Assembly: GCA_019671135.1 (NCBI GenBank)
Contig: JAHRHY010000003.1
Span: forward strand, 1,488,001-1,552,000
Origin: Linnemannia hyalina
Lineage: Eukaryota; Mortierellomycota; Mortierellomycetes; Mortierellales; Mortierellaceae
DNA length: 64,000 nt
Reading direction: 5' to 3'
Part shown: in pieces, positions 30,557 through 43,900 of the stretch
Numbering within the stretch: position 1 is the stretch's first letter
How the letters are laid out: every line of letters begins with the position of its first letter
Translations under genes and position numbers: made by a program
The notes under the pieces: model-generated
The model's input: only the letters and a program-made list of their open reading frames with translations
Databases searched by the model: none
Told to the model about the DNA's origin: nothing

Positions 30557-31405
30557 TATGTGCGATGTGTATATGTGTAGGTGGTTTGGAAATGACTCGA
30601 TGTGAATGCAAACAAAGGGTATCCAAAAACGAGGAACAGGAGAGGAGGGTCAAGGAAGAGAGGTAAAGGCACCAACAACCCATGATCGGGAGAGTGGCTT
30701 GGATGTAAACAACTTTGTACATTTCCACACGTGATGCAACTCTGGGCTTGCCTTGGTTGGTGGCGCAACATGGAGAGGCGGCAGGTGCCTGGTTGGCCTG
30801 AGAGCCCTCAATGATGTCTCACATTATGCGGTCAGACCAGTACATCCTCCGTGTCTAGACGCTAGTTCTCATGACCCAAAGTGTCGCCGATAAGGCTGGT
30901 CCAAGTGCACCTTTGTTTATCTCCATTGTCAACTTTCCATGGTCTGGTCTGTTCTGGCCTGGCCTCTCGCACCGTCGTGTCGAAAAGGGTCGCTCGTAGG
31001 TTACAGCCCAGACACGATTGGACAGTTATACGGGCGTGTGAGGCAAAAGGGGAGAAGAGTAGACAGAGAGCGATCCATGCATTTTTCGCTTGTGCTCTCT
31101 TTCTCTTCGTATTGTAGCTTGGGTGTCTGAGTGCGTGAAGTAAAACGACCCTGACATGTTGTTGATGAGGGTATGGAAAAGGGCTCTCTTTTTTTCAGAA
31201 AGCAAGATGATTGAAAGATGTTCGCTCTTCTTATCCTCTCTCTCTCTCTCTTTTCCCTTTTTCTTTCCTTCAGTTGACTCCCAAAACCACTCACAACCCC
31301 TTTCTTGTTGCGCAAGCCCAACACCCCAATCGCCAAACGTTAACGCTTCCCTCCCCTATTTCCCCTCAACTCCCACTTTTTTTCTCTCGGTAAACTCAAC
31401 AATCA
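30557..31405. other. Divergent upstream region bL32m / membrane protein
   Basis: About 850 bp. A CT-rich stretch at 31235-31275 ends in CTTTCCTTCAG, which looks like a 3' splice site, so the downstream gene may have a leader intron. A stop lies in frame 15 nt before the ATG at 31406. Confidence 0.5.
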
Positions 31406-33472
31406 ATGTCATTCCCCAGCTTTCAGAACGGGTGTATCGCCCCATCCAACTCTGCGACGGGTGTCTACCTCGCAGGGGTTTCGACAGCAGGCACCCTCGC
31501 CGTCTACTCTGTGGACATCTCCAACCCCAACTCACCCACTATCGCACACCTCGCCACCAACGTCTACAGTTCCTGGTCGCCCCAGGCCAAGAAGGCCTGC
31601 ATCGCCTTTCCTGGACTCCAGGGAACGGCCAACACTCCCTTTCTGGTGCAGCAGTTCGGAGTAGGATCCACTGCGCAGGTCAATGTCTACCCGAACGGAA
31701 CCACCTGGGGAGCGTTCAGCTTCAATAGTATTTCGTTTATGTCGCCTCAGTTGTATAACTATGCAGGTGCATCGAAAGAAAGTGTCTGGATTACTGCGGT
31801 GACCAACAACACCTACGTTGGAGGTGGACCCTGGACGGGAATGCGCCTGAATGCTACGGACATGTTTGCGACAATTGCAGAGTAAGTAGATAGCACTTGA
31901 AAGTCGGGTCAATTGAGTCAGCGCGTGAAGAGGAACAAAGGAAAGGAAGAGAACGAGAGAGAGAAGACAGACAGACTTTACGAGCGGAAGACTAATGATT
32001 TTCCGGTATGCACTGCCATACTGCAATACATCCACATGTGTATGAGTGTATGAGCTTTTACACCAACCGCCGTCTTTTTTCCCTCTCTCCCCCATCCAAC
32101 TTTATTTTTTTTTCGACTCTTTTTTTCTGCTTCTTGACCCCTGACTTGTCTCGACCTTGTCTTGCCCTTGCCTTTGAACTTTGCGTTCACTATTGGTTGA
32201 CACTTCGCATTCGCCACCATTCCTTTCTGTTGTCCAATAGTCCCGTCTTGTCGAACTATCCCTCATCAACACCCTTAGTCTCTGTCGGCACATATATCCC
32301 CACCGCCAACACCCCAGCCCAAGGATACACCATCGTCTTTGACCTCCTCGGCGGCGGATCCGTTTACACAGCTCTCGACACCGCTGTGTCCATGACAGGT
32401 GCAGACCGAGTCATCTCGTTGTCCAGCCCTCGCGCTGTCGACATGGGCGGTATCAAACTCACCTCCAATGTCATCCCCGTCACCATGGTTGGTGTCGCCT
32501 ACCTCCTTGACCAGGTACAGCTATTATCTTTATCTATCGTTACATTTCTTCATGTCTCTGTTACCACAAGATATGAAATCAACCCTAACCGATAACCAAA
32601 AAAATCTCCGGTATACCTTTTTATACATAACATAACACTAGGCCCTCGATGGTACCACAGTCCTGTACACAATCGATCCCAGCCAGGACAGCAAGTTGCA
32701 GCGCGTGTCATTCCCCGGCAGCGCCCCCCTCTTCTCGCCCAACATGCAGGCGACCGCTCTCGGTTCTCAGATCGTGACCTACGGAAGTGGCAGTGGCAGC
32801 GCCGCCTCTCCCTTCAACACCTTCGACACCATTGCGGCTACCTGGAGTGGACCCGGACTGGTCGTGCCCTCACCTATCACCCCAACTTCGACTTCGGCTT
32901 CGACCTACCCATCTCCCACATCCAAGCAGACTGGCGAAGAAGGCGATACAGAGTCGAAGACGCCTATTGGCGCCATTATTGGAGGCGTTGTGGGCGCTCT
33001 GGTCATTATTGCCCTGATCGTCTTCTTTGTGATCCGTAGCCGTCGTAAAAACAGGGGAGTGGAGGAACAGTCGTCTGCAGAGTCTGCGCCTGCATACAAT
33101 GACCCCGCAAAGCCTGACGGCGATGTCAACTACAACAACAGCAACATCGGCTCGCCTAACATGACACAGCTGCAACAGGGTGGCTTCGACCCTCGTACTT
33201 CGTACTATAGCCAGCCTCCCACAAGTCCCACCATCTTCCAGACACAACCGGACTACTCCAACGGCCAGACGTCCTACAACTACTCGCCTCCAATCTTCAA
33301 CCCCAATGCTCAGCAACCCACCATCTTCCAGCCAGCTTCTAGCAGCCCCCAACAGAGTCAGGGTCAGACCTCGTACTCGCCTGCCCACACCGCTGTCCCA
33401 TGCAGTCCTACTGCTAGCCACCAGAATCAGTCCAACCCACCCGGTACTCCTCACTTCAACGGCTACTCTTAA
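31406..33472 (+). CDS. Single-pass membrane protein with extracellular-type N-domain
   Basis: Family not recognised. Three exons: 31406-31881, 32241-32514 and 32642-33472; 526 residues. The N-terminal 330 residues are Ser/Thr/Gly-rich with repeated strand-like segments (VYLAGVSTAGTLAVYSVDIS, FDLLGGGSVYTALDT), suggesting a beta-rich or propeller-like fold. One transmembrane helix follows, IIGGVVGALVIIALIVFFVI, with a basic stop-transfer RSRRKNR, then a Pro/Gln/Tyr-rich tail of about 140 residues with recurrent YYSQPP, PTIFQ and SYSP motifs. The helix orientation implies an outside N-domain, yet no signal peptide is seen at this start, and an in-frame stop sits just upstream. A missed 5' exon is possible. 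A surface sensor or wall-linked protein is an inference. Confidence 0.75.
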
Positions 33473-33675
33473 GCCCCACTCGGTTTTGAGATACTCGAAC
33501 TATCTTTATCCATTATCTCCTTCAGTTGGTGGCGACCACTTATGATACCCTTACTATTACCTGACCAAAAAAAATAAAAAAAAACGCCACCACGTTCACA
33601 TTAAAACGAATGACGAATGTTCTAATTGATATTATTATTAAGATATTCCTGTGTCTTTTTGGCGCTTAAACTGTC

Positions 33676-36600
33676 CTATGAAACCAACTGGCGCAAGAAC
33701 TGCCATATCCAACCCAGAAGGTACACCAAACTGCCCAAAAACCTCCCCGTGGCACCCACAGTAATAATCCAAACCACAATCGTCACATACAGATTTGACC
33801 CATCATCCAACGTCAGATAAGGCGCCAGTTGATCAGCAGAGACGGTGATCACTAGGGCACCATTGGCAACAATCCAGAGTAACAGAATCCGTGTCCGGAA
33901 GGTGGTATAGTAATCTGATTGCATTGTCTTGATGTCGTCCTGGCGTGGTCGGGTTGCTATTCCTTTGGGTGCGGCCTTTTCGGAGGTGATTGGTTGAGGG
34001 AGGAGGGAGGAGGAGGAAGAGGAGCCGGAGTGGAGGGGGAGGATGGATGTGGAGGTCTTGGGTCGTTTTTTGCGGTCGAGGTCGTCGAGGGCGTCTTGGT
34101 ATGATGCGGCGACAGAGCGTTCGTCGGGCATTAGGACCGTTGATGCGTGGTAGATGGCGTCGCGACTGATTAGTGGGTCCTTTTCATGGTCCTCTGGCTC
34201 CTTGATTCCCCAGCTATACGAATTTGAAAGAAGAAAAGTATGGAGTGGTTAGATAATACAGGTATTACAGATCGAAAAGGATATCGTTGAGAAAGATATT
34301 GACAAGAGAACTTACTTGACTTCATGCATGTTACAGAAAGCATAGACGCCCAAAACGCTCACATAGCTCGGCAGCAACAGCATGAACTGAACAAAGCAGG
34401 CAATCATATGCCACGGTTCGCCATAAAGGATCGCCGAGACGAGATAAACCGCATAACAACAGACCAGAGCCAGAATCAAGACATGGTATCCTGCAGCCTT
34501 GAAGACAGCGACGACGGTCGCGAAGGATTCCCATTTGGCATAGGGGAGGAACTCGGTCGCGTGGAGGAATGTCAGGTATCCGGCGGCGAAGAGGATGTAA
34601 GCTTGGATGCATGCAAAGAAGACAAAACTCAGAATGAACAGGTAGAGCGATTGCCTATTTTTTTTAGGGAGGAATTGAACGGTTAGATAGAGTTTCAGTT
34701 AAAAGCACCACGAGAAGTAATAGAACTGAGAGAAGGCCGCTTACCCGCGAGGCCGATTGCCCAGAGAAATCATCGTAACCACGACAATCAAGCAGATGTA
34801 GATGTAGCGCATCAACATGAATCCTGTCCCGCCAAGAGAGAAGTGAGGCGCGACAGCAAGCGTCTTCGCCATATAGTAAAAGACGAGGTAGTAGTTGCCC
34901 TGTTCACATAGTATAAAGAAGATGTTGATTTTAGTAAGAACCGTGCAGAGGCAACCGTTATGACGTAGAACACGTTGAAAAAGAGAGAATGAACGTACCA
35001 GAGCAAGGAACCAGAAAATGGTGTCGCATCCTAGATAGATGATCTCCAACGTTAACCAAAGCTTCCTAGCAATGTTATGTCCACTCCTCCAGATCGCTGC
35101 AACATGCGAAACCGCATAGATTATACCAAAAAACCGTCTGTTCTGCCATTTCCGTTTCATGCCCAAAAAGCTGCCAACTCCTGCAGGGAGCTCAGTTTCG
35201 GCCCAAGCTGAACGGACATACTGCATCGTGTTTTGTGCGTGAGGTCGTGTCACCACCAGGAAGGGCAGGATCTGATCCTCTGCAAAGTACGAGTACTCGA
35301 GTACCTCGCCCACATCCCGATGGTCGTCACTGAAAATCAGATAGTCCGGCTCAAAGTAGGTGGTGAGTGGTCCTTTTCCTGAGATGGGCTCGGGCAAGAG
35401 AGTTTCGTAGCGGTAGGCAACAAGAGCGCCAGGCATAACGGAAATGTACCCAAAGATGCTCTCGAACGGCTTCTCCAGAACGCTCGATACCTTGTATTCA
35501 AAGGTCTGGGCAGCGATGATGGGGTTCAGGACCTTCCACCAGAGCAACCCCTTGGCAACTCGGATCTCTCCACATGCTCCTGCGGTGTTTGGGTTCCTGT
35601 CAAATGCGTTCCAGAGATGAAAGAGACTGCCGCTGCCGATTTTGGCTCCTGCAGTAGTGAGCAAGGTGATCTTGGGCTGGAGTAGTGGACAAAGAGCGTT
35701 GAAGAACCAGCGGTGAGAGTTGAGCTTCTTTGTGTGTCGCTCCTTGAGGCAAAAGACGATCTGGATTGGTGGGAAGTGGTGTTTATTGCTGTTCTTGAGC
35801 GTCCGTCCTTTGAGCTTCATTTTGCTATCCACCGACACTTGTGTTGAGTACTGTTTGGGGATGGGAGATAGATAGTAATGTCAGATAACTTGTTCTCGAC
35901 ACACACAAAGCAATTAAAGGGAGCTGACTTGATCTCTACCTCAAAGATATGCGCTTGGACGGCATTGCCGTTGACTTGGTTCTTGGCGACACCTTCCTGC
36001 CAGCATCCCATGGAGGCGAGGACCTTGAGGATGGCAGGGTTGAGGTTCCGTCGACCGTCGGCCACGATGCAGATGACAACCTTCTTCCATGAGTCCTCCT
36101 CCGACCAGATGGGGTTCTTGTGCGACTTGTATTTGGACTCTGGCGCGCACATCTGCTTGATGTTCTTTATCAGTGAATGCAACGTCAGACAGAATGCTTG
36201 TGGCGATTCCTATTATATCATTGGCATGGAAGTAATGTTAATACATGCAAATGGCCTACATATGAACAGCATACATTACACGTTACCAGATGCTCCTAAT
36301 GGAATGGTACCTCGTTGACCGTAAGGCAGATGGCAATCTCGATAGATCGGTTCAAACTGTGAGTCCTCAACTTGTAGCGTCCCTCGGGTACCATATCCGC
36401 ATCACAAGTCACCGCCATGTATCGCATCGTCTCAAACTCCTTGCCGGATTGATGATCGACCGCAGAAAGGTAGCTCGAAGGAACAGAAGTGTCCAGCACC
36501 AGGTTTCCATCCGTCAGCTGCACTTTCTTGGGCTTGAACACATAGTGGATCGGGACTGGCATAGACATTGTTGGGAAGGAAATGCTGGGCAGCTGAGAGG

Positions 36601-37405
36601 CCATGCGAAGCCAGGGAGCCTGAAGCCACTGCGAGAGAGGAAAGTACTGGGGAGGGGAGTGACTGGGTCCGATAGTATTATTCATTGGTGGATAGAACTC
36701 GCCTGATGCAAATGGGGTTGCTGTAGATGCTAGGGTCGGTGACATGGCAGGCGATAGTGCTGATGTAGGATACGCCCTCGGTTTCTTGTTATTGGATTTT
36801 GGCGCTACCGAGATCTCGGCAGGGTACTGCCCTACCATTCTAGATTCTCGGGGCGGAGAAAGGTGACGATGACGAGAAGACTCTACATGCCCTGATCCTA
36901 CAGCACCACTAGAACGCCCAGAGTTTGAGGGTGGAGATGGCATAGGCATAGGCATAGGCATAGGCATAGGCATGTGCGAGGGAAGATCGTAAGGCGATCG
37001 AGGAGTTGTCTTTCGAGTCATGGGGGGTCGTCCTTCATAAGCAAGGCTTTGCTTGCTGCTGGTCCTTGAATCGCGGTCGTGGATGGATGATGGTTGGTGC
37101 AGCGCGTCTAAAGGAGAGTGGATGGAGAAATGCGGTTGTTGTTGAGTGTCCCTGCCCAGATAACGACTTGACCCCATGGTTCTTGGGGCCCCAGCTCCTC
37201 CTTCTCCTCGTCGTCGTCGTTCTCCTCCGACATCCTGTCTGCTGTCTCTATGGGTCGATATCCTACTACTGTTGGTGTCATGTCGATGAGACCGTGTTGT
37301 CGAAAGGCGAGAGGAGGCAGCGAGTCGAGAGGTGTGTAGGTAGGAGTCATTGTGGAGGGATTCTGACTCCTGGTGGTGGCTCGGAGGGGATCCGGCGCGT
37401 CTCAT
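33676..37405 (-). CDS. Chitin-synthase-like protein with altered catalytic motifs
   Basis: Membrane GT2-family protein of the fungal chitin synthase (class I-III-like) group. Order: long disordered N-region with a MP repeat (36945-36980); the chitin synthase N block MRYMAVTCDADMVPEGRY near 36420; VVICIVADGRRNLNPAIL near 36085; FCLKERHTKKLNSHRWFFNA near 35745; AGACGEIRVAKGLLWW; FEYKVSSVLEKPFESIFGYI; FAEDQIL near 35280; then several membrane spans and a C-terminal hydrophobic region ending at TGA-type stop 33676. Departures from active enzymes: LLTTAGAKIG where LLDVGTKPG is usual (the Asp is missing, about 35660-35635), GMKRKW where QRRRW is usual (about 35163-35146), and CLTVNE for TMYNE. EDxxL is kept. 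It may be a divergent enzyme or a regulatory pseudoenzyme. Several exons; edges approximate. Confidence 0.8.
36940..36980. repeat. GGCATA hexanucleotide repeat, coding
   Basis: About six tandem copies inside the N-terminal coding region of the chitin-synthase-like gene. They encode alternating Met-Pro on the minus strand, so length changes keep the frame. Confidence 0.9.
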
Positions 37406-38464
37406 TCCTGCAAATTTTATTGGCTGATGATAAGCAGGGTCCTTCTCTCACAAACGAAGACTAGCCATAAAGCGCGAAGGAAAGTTGGTGAGGAATGGAG
37501 TGGAATGGAGTGGAATGGAGACTGAATGTAAAAAGGTGGAGGAAGGGGTGAGGAGAGCTGTCGAGTCTGAGAAGCAGGCCTAAAGGGAACTCTCCTCTGG
37601 TAGTCGCTCTCTTACGTTAATTCAAAGGATTTTCGGAGGTCGTGAAAGGATAGAGCGTTATCGAGAAATGGAAAGGAATGAAGAATTAACGGTTATGTGT
37701 GGGAGAGGAAGGGATGGGCTGGAATCAGGCAAAGGGAGCAAGGAAGAGAAAGAAGAGGAAAGAATGAAAGAGAAAGCAAAGAGACGCCCACGAAGTCGAA
37801 GGTCAAGAGAACAAATGACCGATTTGCCTGTAACCGACTGAGATAACCCTGCTTCACGTCAATAGACGACAGCACGCAGAAAAGAGGGGCATGATGACTG
37901 AGGCTCGGCGGGCAAGATTGAGTGCGAACGGAAGGCAAACTGGCCTTTCTTGTTGGTCGATATTTGAAAAGGGGGGCAAAAACATTCAACAGAGTAAAAA
38001 TACCTGTAAAAACAGACATCATTCGTGACCAACGTACCGCAACACTGACCACCTTACGAAAAAGTGTGTAAAAAAAGGGGCAGGCCGATCTGCTGACAAG
38101 GCCTGTTGACGGGTCTTCTTCATCAGCATGGGCTGTCGACGGTGTGCCTGCATGTTGTCTGCCGAGGCCAACAAAGGACTCTGTGCACGCACGTTCTTTA
38201 TTACTACTACTACCAGTTAGGGGCGTTCGATACTTTTGGGATTGTTTTCTTTACGATGAATGGCATCATTACACAGCCCTAGCAACCATTGGAAGACATG
38301 TTGGTTGTATGAAATATTTTTTATTTTCATGAAAGGTCTAAAGGGGTAGAGAGGGGAGGAAAGGATGTCTATGCACAAGTAGTCTGAAATGATCGGTCCA
38401 GAGAGAGGAGAGAAGAGGGCGGTCTTATCGTCTATGGTTCCTAGGCGCATGGCTGAGGTGTTAT
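37406..38464. other. Upstream of chitin-synthase-like gene / downstream of carrier gene
   Basis: About 1.06 kb between two minus-strand genes. A TGGAATGGAG unit is repeated at 37497-37520. The rest is purine-rich without a convincing frame. No RNA gene seen. Confidence 0.5.
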
Positions 38465-39851
38465 TTACTTGACCTTTTGGAGCTTCTGTTTAGCGAGGAG
38501 AGCAAAAAGCACGATCGTGTACTTCTCGAGCTGATCCTTGACCATGAAAAGGAGAGCCTGTGAGATGACGGCCTTGGAGATTTGTGCTTGCATGCCCTAC
38601 ATTTCGCAGATATAAAGGAAAATGACGGCATTAGTCAATGAGTCCAATCGCCCTTTCCAGCACATGAAGATGTATATCAGAGAATACCAAGGGGGTCAAG
38701 TGGAGGGAAGGAAAAAAACTTACGGTGTACCAACCCTTGACGCCCTCCTTCTCAAAGACACGCTGGAGAACATCAATGGCTCCGGTGTATGGCTTGTGCG
38801 TCTCGGCATCCTTCTTGGAGGGCTTCCACTGAAGACGGACCTTAGCCATGATATAGGGGTATGTCACAACAGTCGCCAGGATCTTGGCGAGAGCTCCGAC
38901 AAGGAAGACCAGTCCAGGGGTCATGTCCTTGCGCTTGAACGCTTTCAGCACGACCTCCTGGATGCGAGAGTACATGCCGTAGGTGATGGCGGGGTTGATG
39001 ACCAAGACCAGCGAGGGCTTCAGTCCCTTCCAGAGTCCAGTCCAGCCCTCATCGTCAACAATTTCCTTGGCAGTCGACATGAGATCCTGACGCTCGCCCA
39101 AGGGCATGGTCTGCTGGCGAGTGGTGACGACAGCGACGGGGATGGTGAAGATCTGAGCCAATGCTCCAGCTCCAGCGCCGATCAACAATTCCATGATGGT
39201 CGAGATGGCAACTCCTGCGGGTTGACGGTTGACATAGCCGGTTCGGATGAAGGTGTACCAATAAAAGTAGGCAAAGTTTTGAGAGGCTGTACCGAGGAGT
39301 CCAGAAAGGAGACCGGCATAGAGACCAGGGAGACCTTCGGTCTTGAGAATCTTTTGCACGGCGTCGGTGGTGGAGAGGTATACGTTGGGATCAGAAGCGT
39401 TGGTGGCGGTTCTGGACCGAACCTGCATACGAGTTTTGATGCTATTGTGTTTTTGAGAAGGGTAGACGGGTGGTGTTAGGAACGGAGTTTTTAGGTAACG
39501 GCGATGGAGCTAAAGGAAGGACGGGAACCAATTGATCCGACATGAGCCATAGGACAGATCGGTGTTGCTTTCTATTCCTCCTTCTTCTTTAACAAGCACT
39601 TTTTTTATCACGGCCATGAAGGAGATTAGAGCATGGAAACAAATCCATAAAGCGACAAAATAGAAAGATATCGATGTGAAACAGTGCAATTGTCAGGCGA
39701 TTGAAACTTAAGTTGGCGTGAGAACAGACAACAAAAAAAGAGCTAGCGAGACATACATGTCAAGAGGGTAGGTGCAGGTCAATGCGAACATGGCACCGCC
39801 AGTTCCGGCTATGGCATGACCGAAGGGAGAGAGTTTTGAGCCACCGGCCAT
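38465..39851 (-). CDS. Mitochondrial-carrier-family protein, peroxisomal adenine nucleotide carrier type
   Basis: Six-span SLC25-family carrier. Three exons: 39851-39757, 39441-38724 and 38596-38465; 314 residues. Start MAGGSKLSPFGHAIAGTGGA, then the first carrier signature, split by intron 1: YPLDI|IKTRMQVRS. Repeat 2 has IPVAVVTTRQQTMPLGE and GWTGLWKGLKPSLVLVINPA; repeat 3 has YPYIMAKVRLQWKPSK followed by EKEGVKGWYTGM. The departures of repeats 2 and 3 from PxDxxK, and the W-x-G-L-x-P-S-L-x-L-V-x-N-P-A block, fit the PMP47/ANT1/SLC25A17 peroxisomal group, which imports ATP or cofactors for fatty-acid oxidation. Subfamily assignment is by memory of motifs, so the substrate is tentative. Confidence 0.82.
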
Positions 39852-40928
39852 TGTTGGAGTGTTTGGGTTTTGTGTGAAGAGTTGATTGGGTGTGAGAAAT
39901 GAGGATCGGTTGGTGCAATGAACACTTTTAAGTTAGCCGAGGTTGAATGGAAGGAGAGGTGGAAGAGTAGTGGCGAGAGTACGAGGAGAGGAGAGGGGGA
40001 TGGGAAAAGAACGAGGAGGAGTGGAGGGAAGAGAAAAGAAGAGTGGAGAGGATGGAAGGGGATAAAAAGAGAAAGAGAAAGAGAAAGAGGAGAAAGATAG
40101 ACAAGCAAGATATATGGAAAGATATGATGCTGTCGGCGAGCACATCGACCCCGCATAATCCCTTTGAATTATTCGATCGCTCTGTCCTCAGACTGGTTCG
40201 GTGCAATTTTTATTATTATTCTTTGACTGTCTGTCCCCGGACAAACTATTTGCATGTGGCCTCTCAGAGCAAAGCCCGACTCTCGACATACACACACACA
40301 GACACCGAGGGGAATTCAGCTTCCTTGCATGTATCCGTGCTGTCAGTTCCCCCAATCCATCCCTTCCCCTGTCCTTTCTATTCTCTTTACTCTCTCTCTC
40401 TCTCCCCTTTAATGTGTCTATTGCAACTGCCTTTCGCCATGCCCATTCGAGCAAGTGGAGTGAAAGTCGTTGTTGTCGCTCAGTTGATTCTTCCGACCGT
40501 TTTTCATATTTGATCAAAACATTTTTCTGGGTGGGGATCGACCTTCTGATCACCGTCAAGGAATTTACGGAGACAGCTAGTACACACACAGACACTGATG
40601 GGATTTCAGAAAGGGACGAGATGGAGTAGACAAACGGCTCCTTTGTATCCATGCTGTCGCTTCCCTCAATCAACTAATCGTTTTCGACAACTCCATCTTC
40701 CAGAATATCCACTACATTGTTATGTTGGGTGTCCATTTCAGCCATGATTTTTCTTGACTCTTGCCGATCACGCTCGCACACCCTTGAGCCAATCACCCAC
40801 GTCCCAGACGACTGCTTTTTCTTACAAGAAAGCCGTTGACGTTGCCACCAATTTTGATCAACAACAAAAGAACGCGACCTCTGCCCATCTTGTTTTTGTT
40901 TCTTAACCCCACCTATGGACCAAGCAGC
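39852..40928. other. Divergent upstream region carrier / FANCI
   Basis: About 1.08 kb. A GA-rich block (40000-40110) lies next to the carrier gene. Two stretches, near 40288-40360 and 40578-40674, share imperfect blocks (ACACACACAGACAC, GTATCCxTGCTGTC) and may be a decayed duplication. No gene seen. Confidence 0.5.
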
Positions 40929-43900
40929 ATGGACACTCTCCTGAAACTTCACAACCAGGACCCATCGGGAGCCACTCTCAGGAACCACCTGGATGAAGTC
41001 GACTCTGGTCAGGACCAGGTACCGCTCATTGCATCTTCCATGCAAGTGACATTTCAGAAGGGTATACATTAACACCTACCAGAGCTAAAGGCGTTAACAA
41101 GCGAAGCACTCTTCTCAGATTTCAAACTTGATAGCAGAGAGCTTTCGGGAAAAAGGACTCGCGTTCAACGGGAGTGAATATGGCGCAGACTGTCTGCAAC
41201 TTGTTCGAGCTATCTTGCGAGGTACTTCACTTACTGTGCACCAAGACTTGATAGTGGTCTCAAATAATTCGATTTATACTAAACGCCACCATTCTATTGT
41301 GCATCACTTAGCCTCGCCAGAGGAAGGAGAATCGTCAAGCAGGCGATCGCAGGTCATCAAAGGATGCATCTCATGGTACGCGCGATTTTGACCTAAGCGT
41401 GTGTTATATAAGTGTTATGTATGCATCTATGCTTCAGTTTTGGATAACGAATAACCGGTTTGTTGTTGCTACAGGCTTATCCAAGTAGGAGACGAAGAGA
41501 CTGGCGGAACAAGTGCCATTCAGCTGGAGGAGGTTACAGGGAAACTGGTCAATATCCTTATTGACGTTGGTCACTCGTTCGACGCGGATGCCTTGGTCCA
41601 ATCGATCTACACTATGACCGAGGCCGTCAGGAACCAGCGCCACCCTAATCGCCAACTTTTCGCACTCTTCTCCCGGATGTTGGTGATTGCAGCAAACCTC
41701 GGCACTGTTCTCGTCCCGGACTCTTCGGAGGAAATCTCAGGAAACGAATTCAAGGATATTATTCTGGACCGGATATTCACTTCACCGTGGAATCGCAAGA
41801 GCGTCGTACCCCTGGCATCCGCACTAGCAGATGTTGAGATGGAGAGCCAACAGTTGGAGATGGCGATTGTCAAGATCATGAAGCAGTTCAAGCAAGTCGA
41901 TGCTGCAGACCTTCCGATTCTGCTCCACAATCTCCTGTCACTCTCATCTAAAGTAAGGTCTCGTAACTGACGATAATGACCTTGAGTCGACGAAGCCTGA
42001 GATTAACACTGTCACATTTTTCATGTATCCTTAATAGGGTCACCAACAATTGGTACTGAGGGGAACGCTGGAGTTTTTCGACCGATTGAACGCAGGAGGG
42101 CACATTTCTGATAGGTATATACGCGTCCTCAGACTGACATCTACATTAAGACTTGGCAAGAGTGAATACAGACCCTGGGGACTGACATGTTATATCCCTT
42201 TTTTATTCTATAGTCTTCGTTCAGAGAACACCAAGGACGTGGCACATTTGGAGTTCAAGGATCTGACTGCTATAGTGAGCGCCATCATCCTCCACTTCAG
42301 CTACGCCGTTGGACAGGATCAGGAACTGGGAACAGAGCTCTTGAAGCACATGAAGAATGGAAAGACGGCGTACCTTTCGTCATTCTCGCTGGCGTGTCTT
42401 TTGACTATGACGAGGATCCACCGCTTCGAGGATAGCGTCTTGGACTATCTCAAGTCGTCCATTTTGACAGTGTTCAGAGATCAGGAGAGAATGCAAAAGG
42501 ATTCATGGGTGCTCCGTAAGTCACACCCCGTCTCCTTTAGCTTACAGAATAAGGCTATTTTTCATTCTGAGGGATGAGCGCTGACATTATAATTTGTTCC
42601 GCGATGACATAGAATTCGAGGGCATGTCCCCACCTCCAATCCTGGACATGTTTTACGATATCATTCGAAAGCTTCCGTTTGATCTGGAGCAGTTGACGCC
42701 AAGCGTTGTACAGTGCGGAGTGCATATCATGGATTATGCCGCCCCGCCAAGCCCTTGGAAGGCATCAGGTAAGCCTATTACCGCATGTATGGGCGGTTTA
42801 TTTCCACTACACCTTATGCCTCTAGTGACTAACAAAAGCATTCGTCCCTACGACCTTACTGTAGACGCGGTCAAGAAACATGGACCAAAGTCACCAAACG
42901 AACGCGCCTGTGAACTTGGAGCATCTATCCTTGCGGAAACATTCAAGGTACGTATTGCTCAATGCTTTATTTTGTCATCGAACCGCACACACGAATCGAG
43001 CATGATATCTCATATCCCTCTACAACTTTATATTTTAGACCCAAGCTTCTGCCCGGACAGAGATTCTCGACTGCATCATGTCCCGAATCGTCAGCAAATC
43101 TTCCAACACTGTTTACTTTCTGGACCTTCTTGAATCCATTACCAAGGACAGTCCCGATGCGTTGGAAGAGCACCTTTCTCGAGTCAAAGAGTCTCTTGAT
43201 TACCTCTCCTTTCTCACTCCCTCGACCGCCGTGCGGCTCATGGCGGCGGTCAAGGATGTTGCCAAACAGAACCGCCCGTTCCGCGACAGCCTGATTCTCA
43301 TTCTTCGAAAGTCCTTGTTCTCAAAGTATGGACTTGTGTTGTATTTCTTCTGCATTGATGGGATTTGTTGTTTTGACCTTGGACTAGGTAACTGACCGGC
43401 TTCTACTCTGTCTATGATCAATAGGAACTTGGAAAGTCGACAGGTTGCACTCTCAGGTTTTCTTCTCCTGTTGAAGCCATCATCAAAGCCTCGACTAAGT
43501 ATGCGAGGTGGATCCAGCCGATCCAGTAACATCCAAGGGCAGGAACACGATCTGTTTGGCTACTCATTGGAGATTCTAGGTATTACTGCACGTCATTTCA
43601 GCTTAGACACCAAGACAACCTCTTCCCCTCTTGTTGACGAATTGACGATATACTTCATGTGGATTAGGAACACTTCGGCGATGCTTGGGCCAGCAGGGAG
43701 AGGTGCGGCTTTCCCTCTATCTCGGCTTGATGGAGATTGTAGAAGCTATGCCACAGCTAAACCCCGTCGTCTTTGAGATCCTCCAGGCACACGTACGTTT
43801 TCTTTGACAGGAAATGCTCGCGCTTCGTAACTCAAACACCAACGAGCTCTGACTCTGACCTTGCTCTCCTTTCTATGTTTAGTTTGCCCACTTTTACGAC

